Assembly (NCBI RefSeq): GCF_012027615.1
Contig: NZ_SNUT01000001.1
Span: 124,001 to 188,000 of the forward strand
Direction: 5' to 3'
Length of the DNA stretch: 64,000 nt
Source of the DNA: Thermococcus sp. 21S7
GTDB taxonomy: Archaea; Methanobacteriota_B; Thermococci; Thermococcales; Thermococcaceae
In this document: in pieces, positions 42,547 through 53,204 of the stretch
Numbering within the stretch: position 1 is the stretch's first letter
How the letters are laid out: each line of letters begins with the position of its first letter
Program-made: the position numbers and the translations under genes
Notes under the pieces: model-generated
What the model saw: only the letters and a program-made list of their open reading frames with translations
Databases searched by the model: none
Told to the model about the DNA's origin: nothing

Positions 42547-43682
42547 CCGCCCAGCTCCTCGCTCAGTTCTTTAAACACCTCCACGGCCCTCTTGGGCTTC
42601 AGGTCGTAGGTGTAGAGCCCGGAGTGCTTGTAGGGGTCGCTCTCCGGCCTGTCGGGCCCGTAGTCATGGAGGGCCGCCCAGAAGACGACCTCGGCGCCTT
42701 CGTTCAGCTCGACCACGAGTGCATCGTGAACGTAGCGGTCAAAGCCCTCCTCCCCCAGATAGCACGGCAGAATCTGGAACCTTCTGACTGGAGTGTAGCT
42801 CGTCTCCGTTATCCAGAGGGGCTTTTCGAGGCTGAACTCCCGCAGAATCGCCCGGGTCTCCCAGATTTCCTCGATAATCTCCTCGGGGCTCCGGAAGTTC
42901 GTGTGGATGTTCATCACATCGAAGTTCTCCCCCGCCGGAAAATCCGGGTCGCTCAGGAGCTTCCTGAGATAGTCCTTCTCGCAGGAGGGTTCGACCTTGG
43001 AGTTAGCAAGCCCGCCGAGGACGACCTTCGCATTCGGGTCTCCGGCCTTTATGCCGCTGTAGAAGTGGGCAAGCATCTCCGCGTAATCGTCGGCGGTCGA
43101 GCCGTCTCCATCTGGGTCTTTGAGGAAGCCCCCCATGTCCGGCTCGTTCCAGAGCTCCCAGTGGGTTATCCTCCCGCGGTAGTGCGCGGCGAGGGCCTCC
43201 CCGAAATCGCGGACGTATTCGCCCTCGGCCGGCGGGTAGAGGTAGTAGTCCTTCGCGTCCGGCTTTTTCGAGGCCCACCTGGGAGTGAACATCACGACGG
43301 GAAGAACTGAGAGGTTTCTCCGGAGCGCGGCGTTGATTATCCAGTCGAACTCGGTGAAGTTGTACTCCCTGGGCGAGGGCTCGGCCAGCGCCCATATGAA
43401 GCCTATCCTCACCCACTTCGCACCCGCTTTCTTTGCCGCGTCAAAAACGGCCTCCGCCCGCTCGTGGCTTATGCCTGGATCCATGTAGACGACCAGGACA
43501 CCGAGGGAGCCGTTTATGTCCGAAGCGAGGGTGTAGGTGGCGTTGCCTTCGCAGGGCGGAAGGTTCGGGGTTCGGTTAAAGGACATGAGGCCAAAGATAA
43601 CCAGAATGATGATGAGAAGTGCCGTTAGGGGAATCAACTTTCTCAGCACGTTGACCGCCGTTTGAATTTGGGGGAACCCCAT
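42543..43682 (-). CDS. Membrane-anchored clan GH-A glycoside hydrolase-like protein
   Basis: A 379-residue protein with one N-terminal membrane segment (LIPLTALLIIILVIFGLM) and an exterior TIM-barrel domain. The acid/base motif is HWELWNEPDMGG, the nucleophile is probably Glu in KPLWITETSY, and GAKWVRIGFIWALAEP is the usual first strands. It resembles GH39/GH5-type enzymes. The sugar substrate is unknown. Exterior location fits a role in polysaccharide or surface glycan cleavage. It is monocistronic and convergent to the acetyltransferase/peptidase unit. Confidence 0.78.
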   Translation of the reverse strand: MGFPQIQTAVNVLRKLIPLTALLIIILVIFGLMSFNRTPNLPPCEGNATYTLASDINGSLGVLVVYMDPGISHERAEAVFDAAKKAGAKWVRIGFIWALAEPSPREYNFTEFDWIINAALRRNLSVLPVVMFTPRWASKKPDAKDYYLYPPAEGEYVRDFGEALAAHYRGRITHWELWNEPDMGGFLKDPDGDGSTADDYAEMLAHFYSGIKAGDPNAKVVLGGLANSKVEPSCEKDYLRKLLSDPDFPAGENFDVMNIHTNFRSPEEIIEEIWETRAILREFSLEKPLWITETSYTPVRRFQILPCYLGEEGFDRYVHDALVVELNEGAEVVFWAALHDYGPDRPESDPYKHSGLYTYDLKPKRAVEVFKELSEELGG

Positions 43683-43794
43683 TTAAAGCTTCGTGAGTAG
43701 ACCCGTATCCGGAGTGGGGCGAGCCAGCGCTGATTTACGCCAAATGCCTGAGAAATGTTTAAAAACTTCAGTCGTAATATGAACGGGGCTTCAG

Positions 43795-44988
43795 ATGCGC
43801 TGGAGTGAGATTCCGAGGGAAGCCAAAGCCTACATGCTCTACCACACGCTCATTGCTCCCGGCCTGATAGTCTGGATACTGTTCCCCCTCTACATGATGA
43901 AGGTTGGCTACTCGGTTCTAGAGGTCGGGGCGTTCTTCACGGCCATCAACATCATCGCGATTCCCTTAACGTACCTCTTCGGCAGGCTGTTCAACCGCTG
44001 GGACATCAAAAAGGGGCTCATCGCGATAGACATACTCGACGGCATCGCCTACGTCCTCTACGGCCTCGCGAAGGGAGTGGCAGCACCGCTCATGCTCTTC
44101 GCCGGAAGAACAATTGAAAAGCTCTCAACGGTTCTCTACCCCCTTTACCGGGCATACGAGCAGGTAATCTACCCCGAGGACAGGTACGAAGAGATATTCG
44201 CCTGGCATCTCCGTCTTCCCGAGATAGCGAGGCTGGTCACCTTCCCGATTATGGGCTACCTCCTCGGCTACGTTTATCCGGGCTCCGAGAGCTACCGCTG
44301 GGCCTTCATATTCTTCGGCCTCTTCTCGGCAGTTACGGTAGCATACCTCTGGCGATTTCTCCCTTCCGTCGGCAGAGAGGAGAGAATAACACCCAAGGGA
44401 TTCACGTTTAAGGTTGGGGAGTTCAAGGTTCTCCTTACCTTCGAGGCCTTACTAACGCTCGCCTGGGCACTCGCCCCTGAGCTGGTGCTCATCAACTACG
44501 TCGTCTTCGTGCTCCACAAGACGGTCTTCGAGGTGACGCTGATAGCCTGCGCAAGCAGTCTGGCATCGATAATAGGAACCTACGCCAGCGAGAGGGTCCC
44601 TAAGGGAAGGGGCTTTCAGGTCATCGGCCTTGGGATGTTCATCAACGCCTTCTATGCCCTGGTCATGACCCTCTCGCCGCCTTTCTGGCTGGCGCTGGCT
44701 GTTTATGCCCTCGGCGACTTCGGAAACACCCTCTGGTTCCCCTTCTACCGTTCCTGGCAGTTCTCGCTGATTCCAAAGGAGCGCGCCAGCGAGTTCCACT
44801 CGGCGATATCCAGCTACCGGAAGCTCCTCGGCCTATTCACTCCCTTCGTTGCTGGAGCGCTGGCGAGCCTTCATCCGACGTTGCCCTACGCGGTCAGCTT
44901 CGGGCTGTTTTTGGTAACAGGGGGCCTGTTTATGTGGCTCTACAGATCCAGGGCAGCAGAAGCGCCGGCGTCTAAACCTCAACCCTAG
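43795..44988 (+). CDS. MFS transporter
   Basis: A 397-residue protein with about twelve membrane helices in two halves. The loop FGRLFNRWDIKKGLIAIDIL resembles the motif after helix 2. The region VPKGRGFQVIGLGMF lies at the equivalent place in the second half. The substrate is unknown. GTTTAAAAAC near 43757-43766 is the likely TATA box, and GGGG lies seven bases before the ATG. The last 17 bases overlap the convergent nucleotidyltransferase gene. Confidence 0.75.
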   Translation: MRWSEIPREAKAYMLYHTLIAPGLIVWILFPLYMMKVGYSVLEVGAFFTAINIIAIPLTYLFGRLFNRWDIKKGLIAIDILDGIAYVLYGLAKGVAAPLMLFAGRTIEKLSTVLYPLYRAYEQVIYPEDRYEEIFAWHLRLPEIARLVTFPIMGYLLGYVYPGSESYRWAFIFFGLFSAVTVAYLWRFLPSVGREERITPKGFTFKVGEFKVLLTFEALLTLAWALAPELVLINYVVFVLHKTVFEVTLIACASSLASIIGTYASERVPKGRGFQVIGLGMFINAFYALVMTLSPPFWLALAVYALGDFGNTLWFPFYRSWQFSLIPKERASEFHSAISSYRKLLGLFTPFVAGALASLHPTLPYAVSFGLFLVTGGLFMWLYRSRAAEAPASKPQP

Positions 44989-45728
44989 TCTTCAGCCTCC
45001 AGCCGTCGATGTCGAAGCCGCCCATTCTATCGAACACATGATTCACAACGGCTTCAAGGTTTTCAGTTTCAACATCCTCCAAGGCCAGGAGGAAAAGTTC
45101 GACAAACCTCCCGTCAGGGAAATCCGGGAAGAGATAGGCTTTTCTGAACGTCTCGTCGCTGAAGAGCCGGTAAACTTTGCTCGCGGGAGGAGCCTCCAAA
45201 CCCAAAAACTTGGAGTAGACCTCAAGGGCCCCGCGGAGTGTCAGGTGGTAAACGTGGGCATAGCTGGGATCGCCCCTCTCCTCGGCGTCTTTCAAACTGT
45301 CAAGAGCGTCCCAGAGGAAGTATTTGGCCAGCTCGACTTTCACCGGGTCGGGCTTTGGAAACGGCTTCCTCATGTAGTCCCCGGCCTCGGATCGGAGGGT
45401 CTCAGTTATTCCCGTTTTGTCGAAGAGGACTTTCCCAGTCAAGATTATCCTCGCCGTGCTCCTGCTGTTCTGGGCGAGCTCCTCCTCAAAGTACCTCCTC
45501 ACCGCCCGTACGGGGTTCGCGAAGTACTCAATCAAAACACCGTCCACGAGGACGTTCCCCCTTTTCCCTCCAGTCCACGTCGTCGGAGAGGATTATGTAA
45601 ACGTCCACATCGGAACGCTGGGTTTGAAGACCGAGGGCGTAGCTTCCCGTGAGGATAGCGGCCTCGACGAAGTCCTTCTCCTTCCAGGGGTCTAGGAACT
45701 TCTCAAGTGCCTGCTTCCAGTCCCCCAT
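44972..45728 (-). pseudogene. MNT-type nucleotidyltransferase, frameshifted
   Basis: The N-terminal part (45728 down to about 45560) is a polymerase-beta-type nucleotidyltransferase: LTGSYALGLQTQRSDVDVYI has the GS and DxD motifs. In the five-base C-run 45557-45561 (G-run on the coding strand) the frame shifts. With one G fewer, DWREKG continues as NVLVDGVLIEYF and runs in frame to 44972. The downstream part is a helical HEPN/KNTase-like domain. This is a real gene with one indel, either a young pseudogene or a homopolymer error. It lies nine bases after nadM in the same direction. Confidence 0.75.
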
Positions 45729-45737
45729 AACGTCACC

Positions 45738-46304
45738 TCAGAACTCCGGAATCCTTATCGGAGCCTGCAATTCCTTCTCATTCTTTTCAAGGTTCGTCGC
45801 GAGCATTTTTATCCTTTCACAGCCCTTTATCTCCCTGATGAACTTGGCCACGCTCTCCGGCACTAGTTCCTCCCAGGGTTGCCCCTCGACCATGCGCTTC
45901 CTTATCTCGGTCGCCGAGAGGATGTCCTTCCTGAACATCGGCTGGACGATGACCTCGTAGCCCTTCTCGCGGAAGAGCTGGGCGACGAGGGAGTTCCCGG
46001 TAAAGACGATGTCGAAGCGCGGAACCATGCTCACCACGTAGGTCGCCCAGATGGCGTTGAAGTTGATATCCGGAAGCGGAATCAGGTAGTAGCGCTTGTC
46101 ATTGAGATTCGCCTCGTTTAGGGCCCTGATCAACATCTCCATCCTCTCGCTCGTCGTGAAGGGGTTCTTCAGCGTATGGCTCGCCTGTGCGCTCCCGATT
46201 CCTATGATCACCTCATCAACCTGCGAAAAAACGAATTCGAGCGCCTTAATATGTCCGTTGTGAACCGGCTGAAACCGGCCGACAAAGAGGCCGCGCTTGA
46301 CCAT
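45738..46304 (-). CDS. nadM: Nicotinamide-nucleotide adenylyltransferase, archaeal NadM
   Basis: A 188-residue enzyme that makes NAD+ from NMN and ATP. The nucleotidyl-transfer motif is GLFVGRFQPVHNGHIKALEF, the second signature is LSATEIRKRMVEGQPW, and the substrate-binding part has PFTTSERMEM. Length and motifs are typical. The ribosome-binding site GGAGGTGATTGA is encoded by the last codons of the upstream HEPN-like gene, whose stop directly precedes the ATG. It was probably followed by the intact nucleotidyltransferase gene in the ancestor. Confidence 0.93.
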   Translation of the reverse strand: MVKRGLFVGRFQPVHNGHIKALEFVFSQVDEVIIGIGSAQASHTLKNPFTTSERMEMLIRALNEANLNDKRYYLIPLPDINFNAIWATYVVSMVPRFDIVFTGNSLVAQLFREKGYEVIVQPMFRKDILSATEIRKRMVEGQPWEELVPESVAKFIREIKGCERIKMLATNLEKNEKELQAPIRIPEF

Positions 46305-48067
<1,763 letters not shown>

Positions 48068-48114
48068 CTAAAGCTTATTAACGGTTGTGGCTTTAAAGGG
48101 TTTGGAAGATGGTC

Positions 48115-49716
48115 ATGAGGAGGTTAATTCCCGTCCTGCTGCTGATTCTCATCGTGGTGGTTTCAGGCTGCCTCTTCAAGCCTCCGGCAGAGGTTAAATT
48201 CTCGGTTGACAAGACCCTCGTCCGACCGCGCGGGACGATTCACGTCATGATACTCGTCAACAACACCGGAAAGGTCGGACTCACCGGTGCGACCCTCGTT
48301 CTAGGAGACGACAGCTTCGAGATACTCCAGGAGCCGAAGTTTCCGGAGATACTTCCCGTAGGCGATGCGGTGCAGCTTGTCTGGATTCTAAGGGCGCCCC
48401 CAAAACCGGGTGTCTACAACCTTAAACTGTCCCTTGAGCTTACCGACGAGCTCAAACGCTCGTGGACGGGCTTCTATGGGCAGTTCAGGGTAACGGTGTC
48501 GAGTGAAGCCGGCCCCTCAGACGAAGTCGAGGTGAACGTGGAGGCGCCGAATGTTATTAGGGGCGGGGAAACCGCAGATATAACCGTGATAATTAAGAAC
48601 CCGCTGGACGTCCCGATAGAACTCCGCGATCTCAGCTTCAACCTCTTCAACGGCATGAAGGTTGTGAGTGCGGGAACGCTTCCGGCGGTAGTCGATGGAA
48701 AGGATGAGGTGAGGGTTAGGTACACCGTAAAGGCACCGTACGCGTACCGCGAGGGCTACATCTCGGCCATCATCAAGTACGCGATAAGCGGCGCCGAGGG
48801 CAGCACCGTCAAAAGCTTCCCGCTGAAGGTGGTGTGGGAACCCTGGAACCAGAGCACGGCGGTTCTAAAGGAGGCCTACGGCCTGAAGTACCACTGGATA
48901 ACCGATGAGTACATAGTTGATGGATACTGGATGGAGCGCTACAATTCGACATCTAAGTTCAACCGAACCGAGTTCAGGAACATGACGCTCAGGATAATTC
49001 AGAGTGCCAAATCCGAGCCACAGGCCGCGGAGGCAATATACAGCTGGATGATGAGAACCTACTCCCTGGGAGACACCACATCAACCCTTGAGCCGGATAG
49101 GATACTTCCCCAGGACAGGATAAGCTACGCCGAGGCCCAGATACTTATCACAGCGATGCTGCGCTCGGTTGACATTCCCGCCAGAATCATAACTCTCTCC
49201 AACGGCACGGACTGTACGGTGAGACCCATGACCGAATTCTACACCGCCGATGGATGGTACATCGTGGACGTAAGGCACGGCTTCGTTGGTTCCGTTGACG
49301 ACTACCTCGCCAGTCCGTACTTCCCCAAGGTGTACCAGCTCGTAACGCGCGACGGCTTCAGGATAGTCGCCCAGGCACCGGCGACCCTCAGGGGACACGA
49401 ACACGTTGACGTCACCGGTGATTTCCTCGCGAACCTTGAGGACAGGCTCCTGAAGAAGGTAACCGAGAGGCTGAAGCCCGAGCTGAGGTCAAAGCTCATG
49501 CTCGTCATGAACAACCTTGACGAGAATGAAAGGCTGTACGCACTGTTCCTCTTCGCCTCGGCACCCAATGAAGAGAATCTGAACGGGGTGCTGAGAAAGT
49601 ACAGCACTGCCAGGATAGAGCAAGACGTAAAAACCATGTACGAGTTCTATAAGAGCATGACATGGAGAGAGGATTTCACGCGCTACTGGAGAATATTCGC
49701 GGGGGATGTGGGATGA
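48115..49716 (+). CDS. Lipoprotein with degenerate transglutaminase-like domain
   Basis: A 533-residue exported protein. The signal ends at LIVVVSGC (lipobox). Two Ig/CARDB-like beta domains follow (about residues 25-130 and 135-245), with [19 protein letters not shown] and [21 protein letters not shown] transglutaminase-like fold comes at about 280-420, but the catalytic Cys and His are lost: [20 protein letters not shown] and [16 protein letters not shown] keep only the framework and the Asp. The end is helical. The role may be in the cell surface. Its end overlaps aTrm56 by four bases. Confidence 0.7.
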   Translation: MRRLIPVLLLILIVVVSGCLFKPPAEVKFSVDKTLVRPRGTIHVMILVNNTGKVGLTGATLVLGDDSFEILQEPKFPEILPVGDAVQLVWILRAPPKPGVYNLKLSLELTDELKRSWTGFYGQFRVTVSSEAGPSDEVEVNVEAPNVIRGGETADITVIIKNPLDVPIELRDLSFNLFNGMKVVSAGTLPAVVDGKDEVRVRYTVKAPYAYREGYISAIIKYAISGAEGSTVKSFPLKVVWEPWNQSTAVLKEAYGLKYHWITDEYIVDGYWMERYNSTSKFNRTEFRNMTLRIIQSAKSEPQAAEAIYSWMMRTYSLGDTTSTLEPDRILPQDRISYAEAQILITAMLRSVDIPARIITLSNGTDCTVRPMTEFYTADGWYIVDVRHGFVGSVDDYLASPYFPKVYQLVTRDGFRIVAQAPATLRGHEHVDVTGDFLANLEDRLLKKVTERLKPELRSKLMLVMNNLDENERLYALFLFASAPNEENLNGVLRKYSTARIEQDVKTMYEFYKSMTWREDFTRYWRIFAGDVG

Positions 49717-50249
49717 TAGCGGTTCTAAGGCTCGGACACAGACCAGAGAGGGATAAGAGGATAACCACCCACGTGGCCCTGACGGCGAGGGCCTTCGGGG
49801 CGGACAGAATCATCATCGCCGCTGAGGAGGATGAGCACGTGAGGGACAGCGTCGAGGACGTTGTCAGGAGATGGGGAGGGCCCTTTGAGATAGAATTTAA
49901 CCCCAGCTGGAAGAGAATCCTGAGGGAATGGAAGGAGAACGGAGGGGCGATAGTCCACCTCACGATGTACGGAATCCACATCGACGATGCGATGCCCCAA
50001 ATCCAGGAAGAGCTGAAGGAAGGCAGGGATGTGCTCGTCGTCGTCGGCGCCGAGAAGGTGCCCAGGGAGGTCTACGAGATGGCAGACTACAACGTCGGCG
50101 TTGGAAACCAGCCGCACAGCGAGGTCGCCGCTCTCGCGGTCTTCCTGGACAGGCTCCTGGAGGGAAAGGGACTGAGGAAAAGCTTTGAGAACGCAAAGCT
50201 GAGGATAATCCCGCAGGAGAGGGGAAAGAGGGTAATCGAGCTTGAGTGA
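49713..50249 (+). CDS. tRNA (cytidine(56)-2'-O)-methyltransferase, aTrm56
   Basis: A 178-residue SPOUT methyltransferase of the DUF127 family. It methylates C56 in the T-arm of archaeal tRNA with SAM, replacing the C/D-guided modification in some species. Motifs are [20 protein letters not shown] at the N-terminus and the knot-forming [20 protein letters not shown] with [19 protein letters not shown]. Translation is coupled to the upstream lipoprotein by ATGA overlap. Sequence and length match throughout. Confidence 0.9.
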   Translation: MIAVLRLGHRPERDKRITTHVALTARAFGADRIIIAAEEDEHVRDSVEDVVRRWGGPFEIEFNPSWKRILREWKENGGAIVHLTMYGIHIDDAMPQIQEELKEGRDVLVVVGAEKVPREVYEMADYNVGVGNQPHSEVAALAVFLDRLLEGKGLRKSFENAKLRIIPQERGKRVIELE

Positions 50250-50258
50250 GGGTTGCGG

Positions 50259-50825
50259 ATGGTGCTCAACAGGTACCGCGAAAACGTCAGGGGTTACCTC
50301 GAAGCCATAGTTAGACCCCTCGCGAGGGTCGGCGTTACACCGAACCAGATAACCGTCCTCGGCCTGCTGATAAGCCTCGCCGGCGCGTACTTCTTCTACC
50401 GCGGCGAGCAGGTTATAGCGGCACTCGTTCTGCTCTTCGGCTCTCTGATAGACGCCCTCGACGGAACGCTCGCAAGATTAACCGGAAAGACGAGCCGCTT
50501 TGGGGCCTTTCTTGACTCCACCTTCGACAGGATAAGCGATGGAGCGGTTCTTTTCGGGATAGCCCTCGGGAATCTCGTGGACTGGCGTGTGGCTTTTATC
50601 GCCTTCATGGGGAGCTACCTTGTGAGCTACGAGCGGTGCAGGGCCGAACTGGCAGGCTCCGGAAGGCTGGCAGTTGGGGTAGCCGAGAGGGCGGAGCGGC
50701 TGCTGATAATAATCATCACCGCGCTCTTCGGCTACGTTGAGTACGGCCTCTACGCGGTTGCGGTTCTGGCGTGGATAACCGTCCTCCAGAGGCTCTATGC
50801 CGCCTACCAGAGGCTCAAGGGGTGA
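50259..50825 (+). CDS. CDP-alcohol phosphatidyltransferase family enzyme
   Basis: A 188-residue membrane enzyme. The signature D-G-x2-A-R-x8-G-x3-D-x3-D appears in LDGTLARLTGKTSRFGAFLD followed by STFDR. An N-terminal part has VGVTPNQITVLGLLISL, and about four to five helices follow. In archaea the family makes archaetidyl lipids, for example archaetidylinositol phosphate. The exact head group cannot be told. I chose the ATG at 50259; a TTG two codons earlier is less likely. It follows aTrm56 after nine bases. Confidence 0.85.
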   Translation: MVLNRYRENVRGYLEAIVRPLARVGVTPNQITVLGLLISLAGAYFFYRGEQVIAALVLLFGSLIDALDGTLARLTGKTSRFGAFLDSTFDRISDGAVLFGIALGNLVDWRVAFIAFMGSYLVSYERCRAELAGSGRLAVGVAERAERLLIIIITALFGYVEYGLYAVAVLAWITVLQRLYAAYQRLKG

Positions 50826-50845
50826 AAAGAGTGAAAAAAGAGGGG

Positions 50846-50906
50846 ATGACGAGAATTTCGCTAGGCGAGCCGCAGGGGCAATGAAGAACCCTGCCGTTGC
50901 CGACCC
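50846..50906 (+). ncRNA. Candidate C/D box sRNA, degenerate boxes
   Basis: The 3' spacer of the CDP-transferase gene has a C/D-like layout. ATGACGA (50846-50852) is a C box, then a 12-base guide and GCGA as a degenerate D' box. C' is ATGAAGA (50881-50887), then a 12-base guide and CCGA (50900-50903). GGG before C and CCC after D could form the terminal stem. Both guides have the canonical length, but both D boxes differ from CTGA. A CTGA occurs further on (50906-50909). Support is moderate. Confidence 0.4.
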
Positions 50907-50918
50907 TGACATCCTTCT

Positions 50919-51629
50919 TTATTTTTCCGTCAGGCCCCTCACGATTTCAACGACCTCGCTCAGCTTTGAAACCACGAAGTCGCAGTCCCCCCACAGTTCC
51001 CTCTTCGCGCCATTCGGGTCGAGGAGGACGCTCATCATGCCGACCTTCTTGGCCCCAACGCAGTCTTTGGCCGGGTTGTCGCCGATGTAGATGGCCTCGC
51101 CCGCTTCAACGCCGGCCCTTTCAAGCGCGAGCCTGAAGGGCCCCTCGTGGGGCTTGTAGAAGCCGGCATCCTCGCTGGTTGTTATAGAATCGAACAGGTC
51201 GTAGATTCCGAGTGCCTTAAGGTGGGCCTCGATGTAGTCGTTGTCCGAGTCGGTTATGATTCCGACGTGGAGGCCGAGGTCTTTGAGGGCCTCAATCGTC
51301 TCAACGGCATCGGGGAAGAGCTGGCCATGGCGCTCGTGCATGGCGATGCTTATCTCCCAGAAGTCGTCGGGGACGGTGAAGCCGTGGCGCTCGGCCACCT
51401 TCATCATGGCATCGGTGTCAACGTCCCGGATTTTGACGTAGGGCTTGCCGGCGAGCTCCTTGAACATCGCGGAGCTTTCGGCCTCGTACTCCTCCCAAAG
51501 CTTCACGTAGTCGAGGTCTTCCCTCCCGGCCTTTCTGAGGACCTCCCGTACGATGTTCTGATGGGTAACGTTTTCGCCCTCCTTCGTTATGAGCGTGCCC
51601 ACGAAATCGAAGAAGACCGCTCTGAGCAT
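50919..51629 (-). CDS. HAD-family hydrolase
   Basis: A 236-residue haloacid-dehalogenase phosphatase. Motif I is VFFDFVGTLITKEGE, motif II is VGIITDSDND, and motif IV is AIYIGDNPAKDCVGAKK, with a Lys in GFYKPHEG as motif III. The cap between motifs I and II is helical (C1 type). It resembles archaeal Mg-dependent phosphatases of unknown substrate. I chose the ATG at 51629 with GGTGGTTGTG upstream. It converges with the CDP-alcohol transferase gene across the candidate sRNA. Confidence 0.85.
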   Translation of the reverse strand: MLRAVFFDFVGTLITKEGENVTHQNIVREVLRKAGREDLDYVKLWEEYEAESSAMFKELAGKPYVKIRDVDTDAMMKVAERHGFTVPDDFWEISIAMHERHGQLFPDAVETIEALKDLGLHVGIITDSDNDYIEAHLKALGIYDLFDSITTSEDAGFYKPHEGPFRLALERAGVEAGEAIYIGDNPAKDCVGAKKVGMMSVLLDPNGAKRELWGDCDFVVSKLSEVVEIVRGLTEK

Positions 51630-51784
51630 CACAACCACCGGAGGGAGTTGGAGGCCAACGTTAAAACACTTGCCCGGCAGAACGACAAGTTGGGACCTAA
51701 AATCTTTCAGAAAGTTGCATCTATGACGGAAAAACGTTAGAAAAACTTTTATCCGCTCCCGGGGACGAACCGCCGACGGAGGTG

Positions 51785-52051
51785 ATGAAAATCGAAGCGA
51801 TACTCCTCGTCTGGGGCGTCCGGGACGAGGTTCTGGAAAAGCTCCCCGTTGATGGTTACTGGCTCTACGGGGAGTACGACTTCATAGCCAAGCTGGAGTT
51901 CCGGGACGAGTTCGAGATGGAGACGTTCATGAGAGACCTCAAGCGTGTAATCCACGGCGGAACATTTAAGCTCATTCCAGTTGTGATTTCTGCAGTTAAA
52001 AACGGCGGAGAAACGAACGTCCTTGAGGGGCTCAAACCTTCGGCCCCATGA
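51785..52051 (+). CDS. Small Lrp/AsnC-type effector (RAM)-like protein
   Basis: The protein has 88 residues. The pattern EAILLVWGVRDEVLEKLP, DGYWLYGEYDFIAKLEFRD and MRDLKRVIHGGTFKLIPVV fits the alpha/beta RAM fold of Lrp/AsnC regulators without the DNA-binding part. Such stand-alone domains bind amino acids and may modulate regulators. The ATG is two bases after GGAGGTG, and an AACTTTTAT TATA-like element lies near 51743. The end overlaps the convergent ASCH gene by 20 bases. Confidence 0.6.
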   Translation: MKIEAILLVWGVRDEVLEKLPVDGYWLYGEYDFIAKLEFRDEFEMETFMRDLKRVIHGGTFKLIPVVISAVKNGGETNVLEGLKPSAP

Positions 52052-52601
52052 TGCCCTTCTTTTTCAGCTCCGCGTAGGCCCTTCTGAGGGCGTCCCTAAT
52101 CAGGTACCTCTTATTCATGCCCCCGAGCCTGTGGGCGGCCTTTCTCAGGCTTCCCTCCCGGAGGAAAAGTTCGAGGAGCTTTCTGTCCTCCTCGGAGAGG
52201 TCGAGGTATTTCAAGGCTTTCTCCGCTATCTCCACCGGAAGGTTGCCCTCGTAGGCGTAGTCCGAGCTCATAACCGGCTTCTCAAAGCGCTCCGCGAGAC
52301 TGAAGACTATAACGTGGGCGGTGGAGTCGTCGTTGACCCACTTGTAGTGCTCCTTCAAAGCCCTAATAAGCTCCTCCCTGCTCGAAAAACCGTCCAGAAG
52401 GGCATCCTCGTCGGTGAGCTCGCCAACCGTTTTGCTCTCAACCCTCTCGATAACGGCCTTCCCTATCGCGTAGCCGCCCGAGTGCAGAAGGACTTCATCC
52501 CCCGGCTCCAGATTCGGCCTCCTGCCGAGCCTCACCGTTGCCCTCTTCCTTCCGCTCAGTATCGCCTCGGCGTAGCGTCCGTCGAACTCCAGGTGCCTCA
52601 T
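52032..52601 (-). CDS. ASCH domain protein with C-terminal helix-turn-helix
   Basis: A 189-residue protein. The N-terminal half is an ASCH domain: [39 protein letters not shown] and [18 protein letters not shown]. The C-terminal part (about 130-189), with [20 protein letters not shown] and [20 protein letters not shown], looks like a helix-turn-helix. ASCH is related to PUA and is predicted to bind RNA. Its ATG overlaps the stop of the second ASCH gene (ATGA). Confidence 0.75.
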   Translation of the reverse strand: MRHLEFDGRYAEAILSGRKRATVRLGRRPNLEPGDEVLLHSGGYAIGKAVIERVESKTVGELTDEDALLDGFSSREELIRALKEHYKWVNDDSTAHVIVFSLAERFEKPVMSSDYAYEGNLPVEIAEKALKYLDLSEEDRKLLELFLREGSLRKAAHRLGGMNKRYLIRDALRRAYAELKKKGIMGPKV

Positions 52602-52936
52602 CTCCCCTCACCGATGAGCTTGAACTTTATGGCGATGACACCGTAGCGGTTCTCCTTCCACTTCGGGTACATGCCGTGGAACCTCCTCACCGCCCTCTCA
52701 AAGCTCGGCTCGTCTGGAAAGATTTTCTTTATCGGTTCCTCCCTCAGAACCTGCCGGAAGGTCTCGTAACGCTTGATCCCGGTGACCACGGCAGGAACCG
52801 AATCGTTGAATATGAGCTTGTCCCCGGGTTGTATTCCCCTCAGCCCCGGATAGGCAACCCTGACCTCTATTCGCTTTTCCCCGGACTTTATGTAGTCCAG
52901 ATACTCCTCTCGAACCCGCAGGTGATATACCCTCAT
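52598..52936 (-). CDS. ASCH domain protein
   Basis: A 112-residue single ASCH domain: [40 protein letters not shown], then [20 protein letters not shown] and a strand at the end with YGVIAIKF. It has the layout of PUA-like RNA-binding proteins. I chose the ATG at 52936 with GGTGAAA directly before it. Its stop overlaps the start of the next ASCH gene, so the two tandem ASCH proteins are probably made together. Confidence 0.75.
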   Translation of the reverse strand: MRVYHLRVREEYLDYIKSGEKRIEVRVAYPGLRGIQPGDKLIFNDSVPAVVTGIKRYETFRQVLREEPIKKIFPDEPSFERAVRRFHGMYPKWKENRYGVIAIKFKLIGEGR

Positions 52937-53030
52937 TTTCACCACGTTTCGCCTTAACATTCTCCTTAAAAGCTTTAACCGATGGAAACTTTTAAATCCT
53001 TTAGCACCGAAGAGGGTTTAGGTGTGGGGA

Positions 53031-53195
53031 ATGCGACGAGCCCAGGGAGCCCTTGAGTACCTGTTCATGCTGGCGGCGGTCCTTATTCTCGTTACGATGG
53101 CCATACGGGTTGTCATGGATAGCGTTCACAACCTCAACACCGCCATAGCCAACTACACCGAGGAGGTCAGGAAGCAGCTCCTTGAAAACCTGTGA
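53031..53195 (+). CDS. Class III signal peptide pilin-like protein, 54 residues
   Basis: This gene is easily missed. MRRAQGALEYLFMLAAVLIL is an archaeal class III (DUF361) signal: two Arg, then the cleavage region with Gln, Gly, Ala, Leu, Glu and a hydrophobic helix. The mature tail is short and charged (TEEVRKQLLENL). Such proteins are processed by EppA-type peptidases and assemble into pili. The prepilin peptidase gene begins nine bases downstream, which supports the call. GTGTGGGG precedes the ATG. Confidence 0.85.
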   Translation: MRRAQGALEYLFMLAAVLILVTMAIRVVMDSVHNLNTAIANYTEEVRKQLLENL

Positions 53196-53204
53196 GGTGA
53201 AATC

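Noticed and set aside
48950-49380. Active transglutaminase/protease in the lipoprotein at 48115
   Set aside because: The positions of the catalytic Cys and His are occupied by other residues; only the Asp and framework remain.
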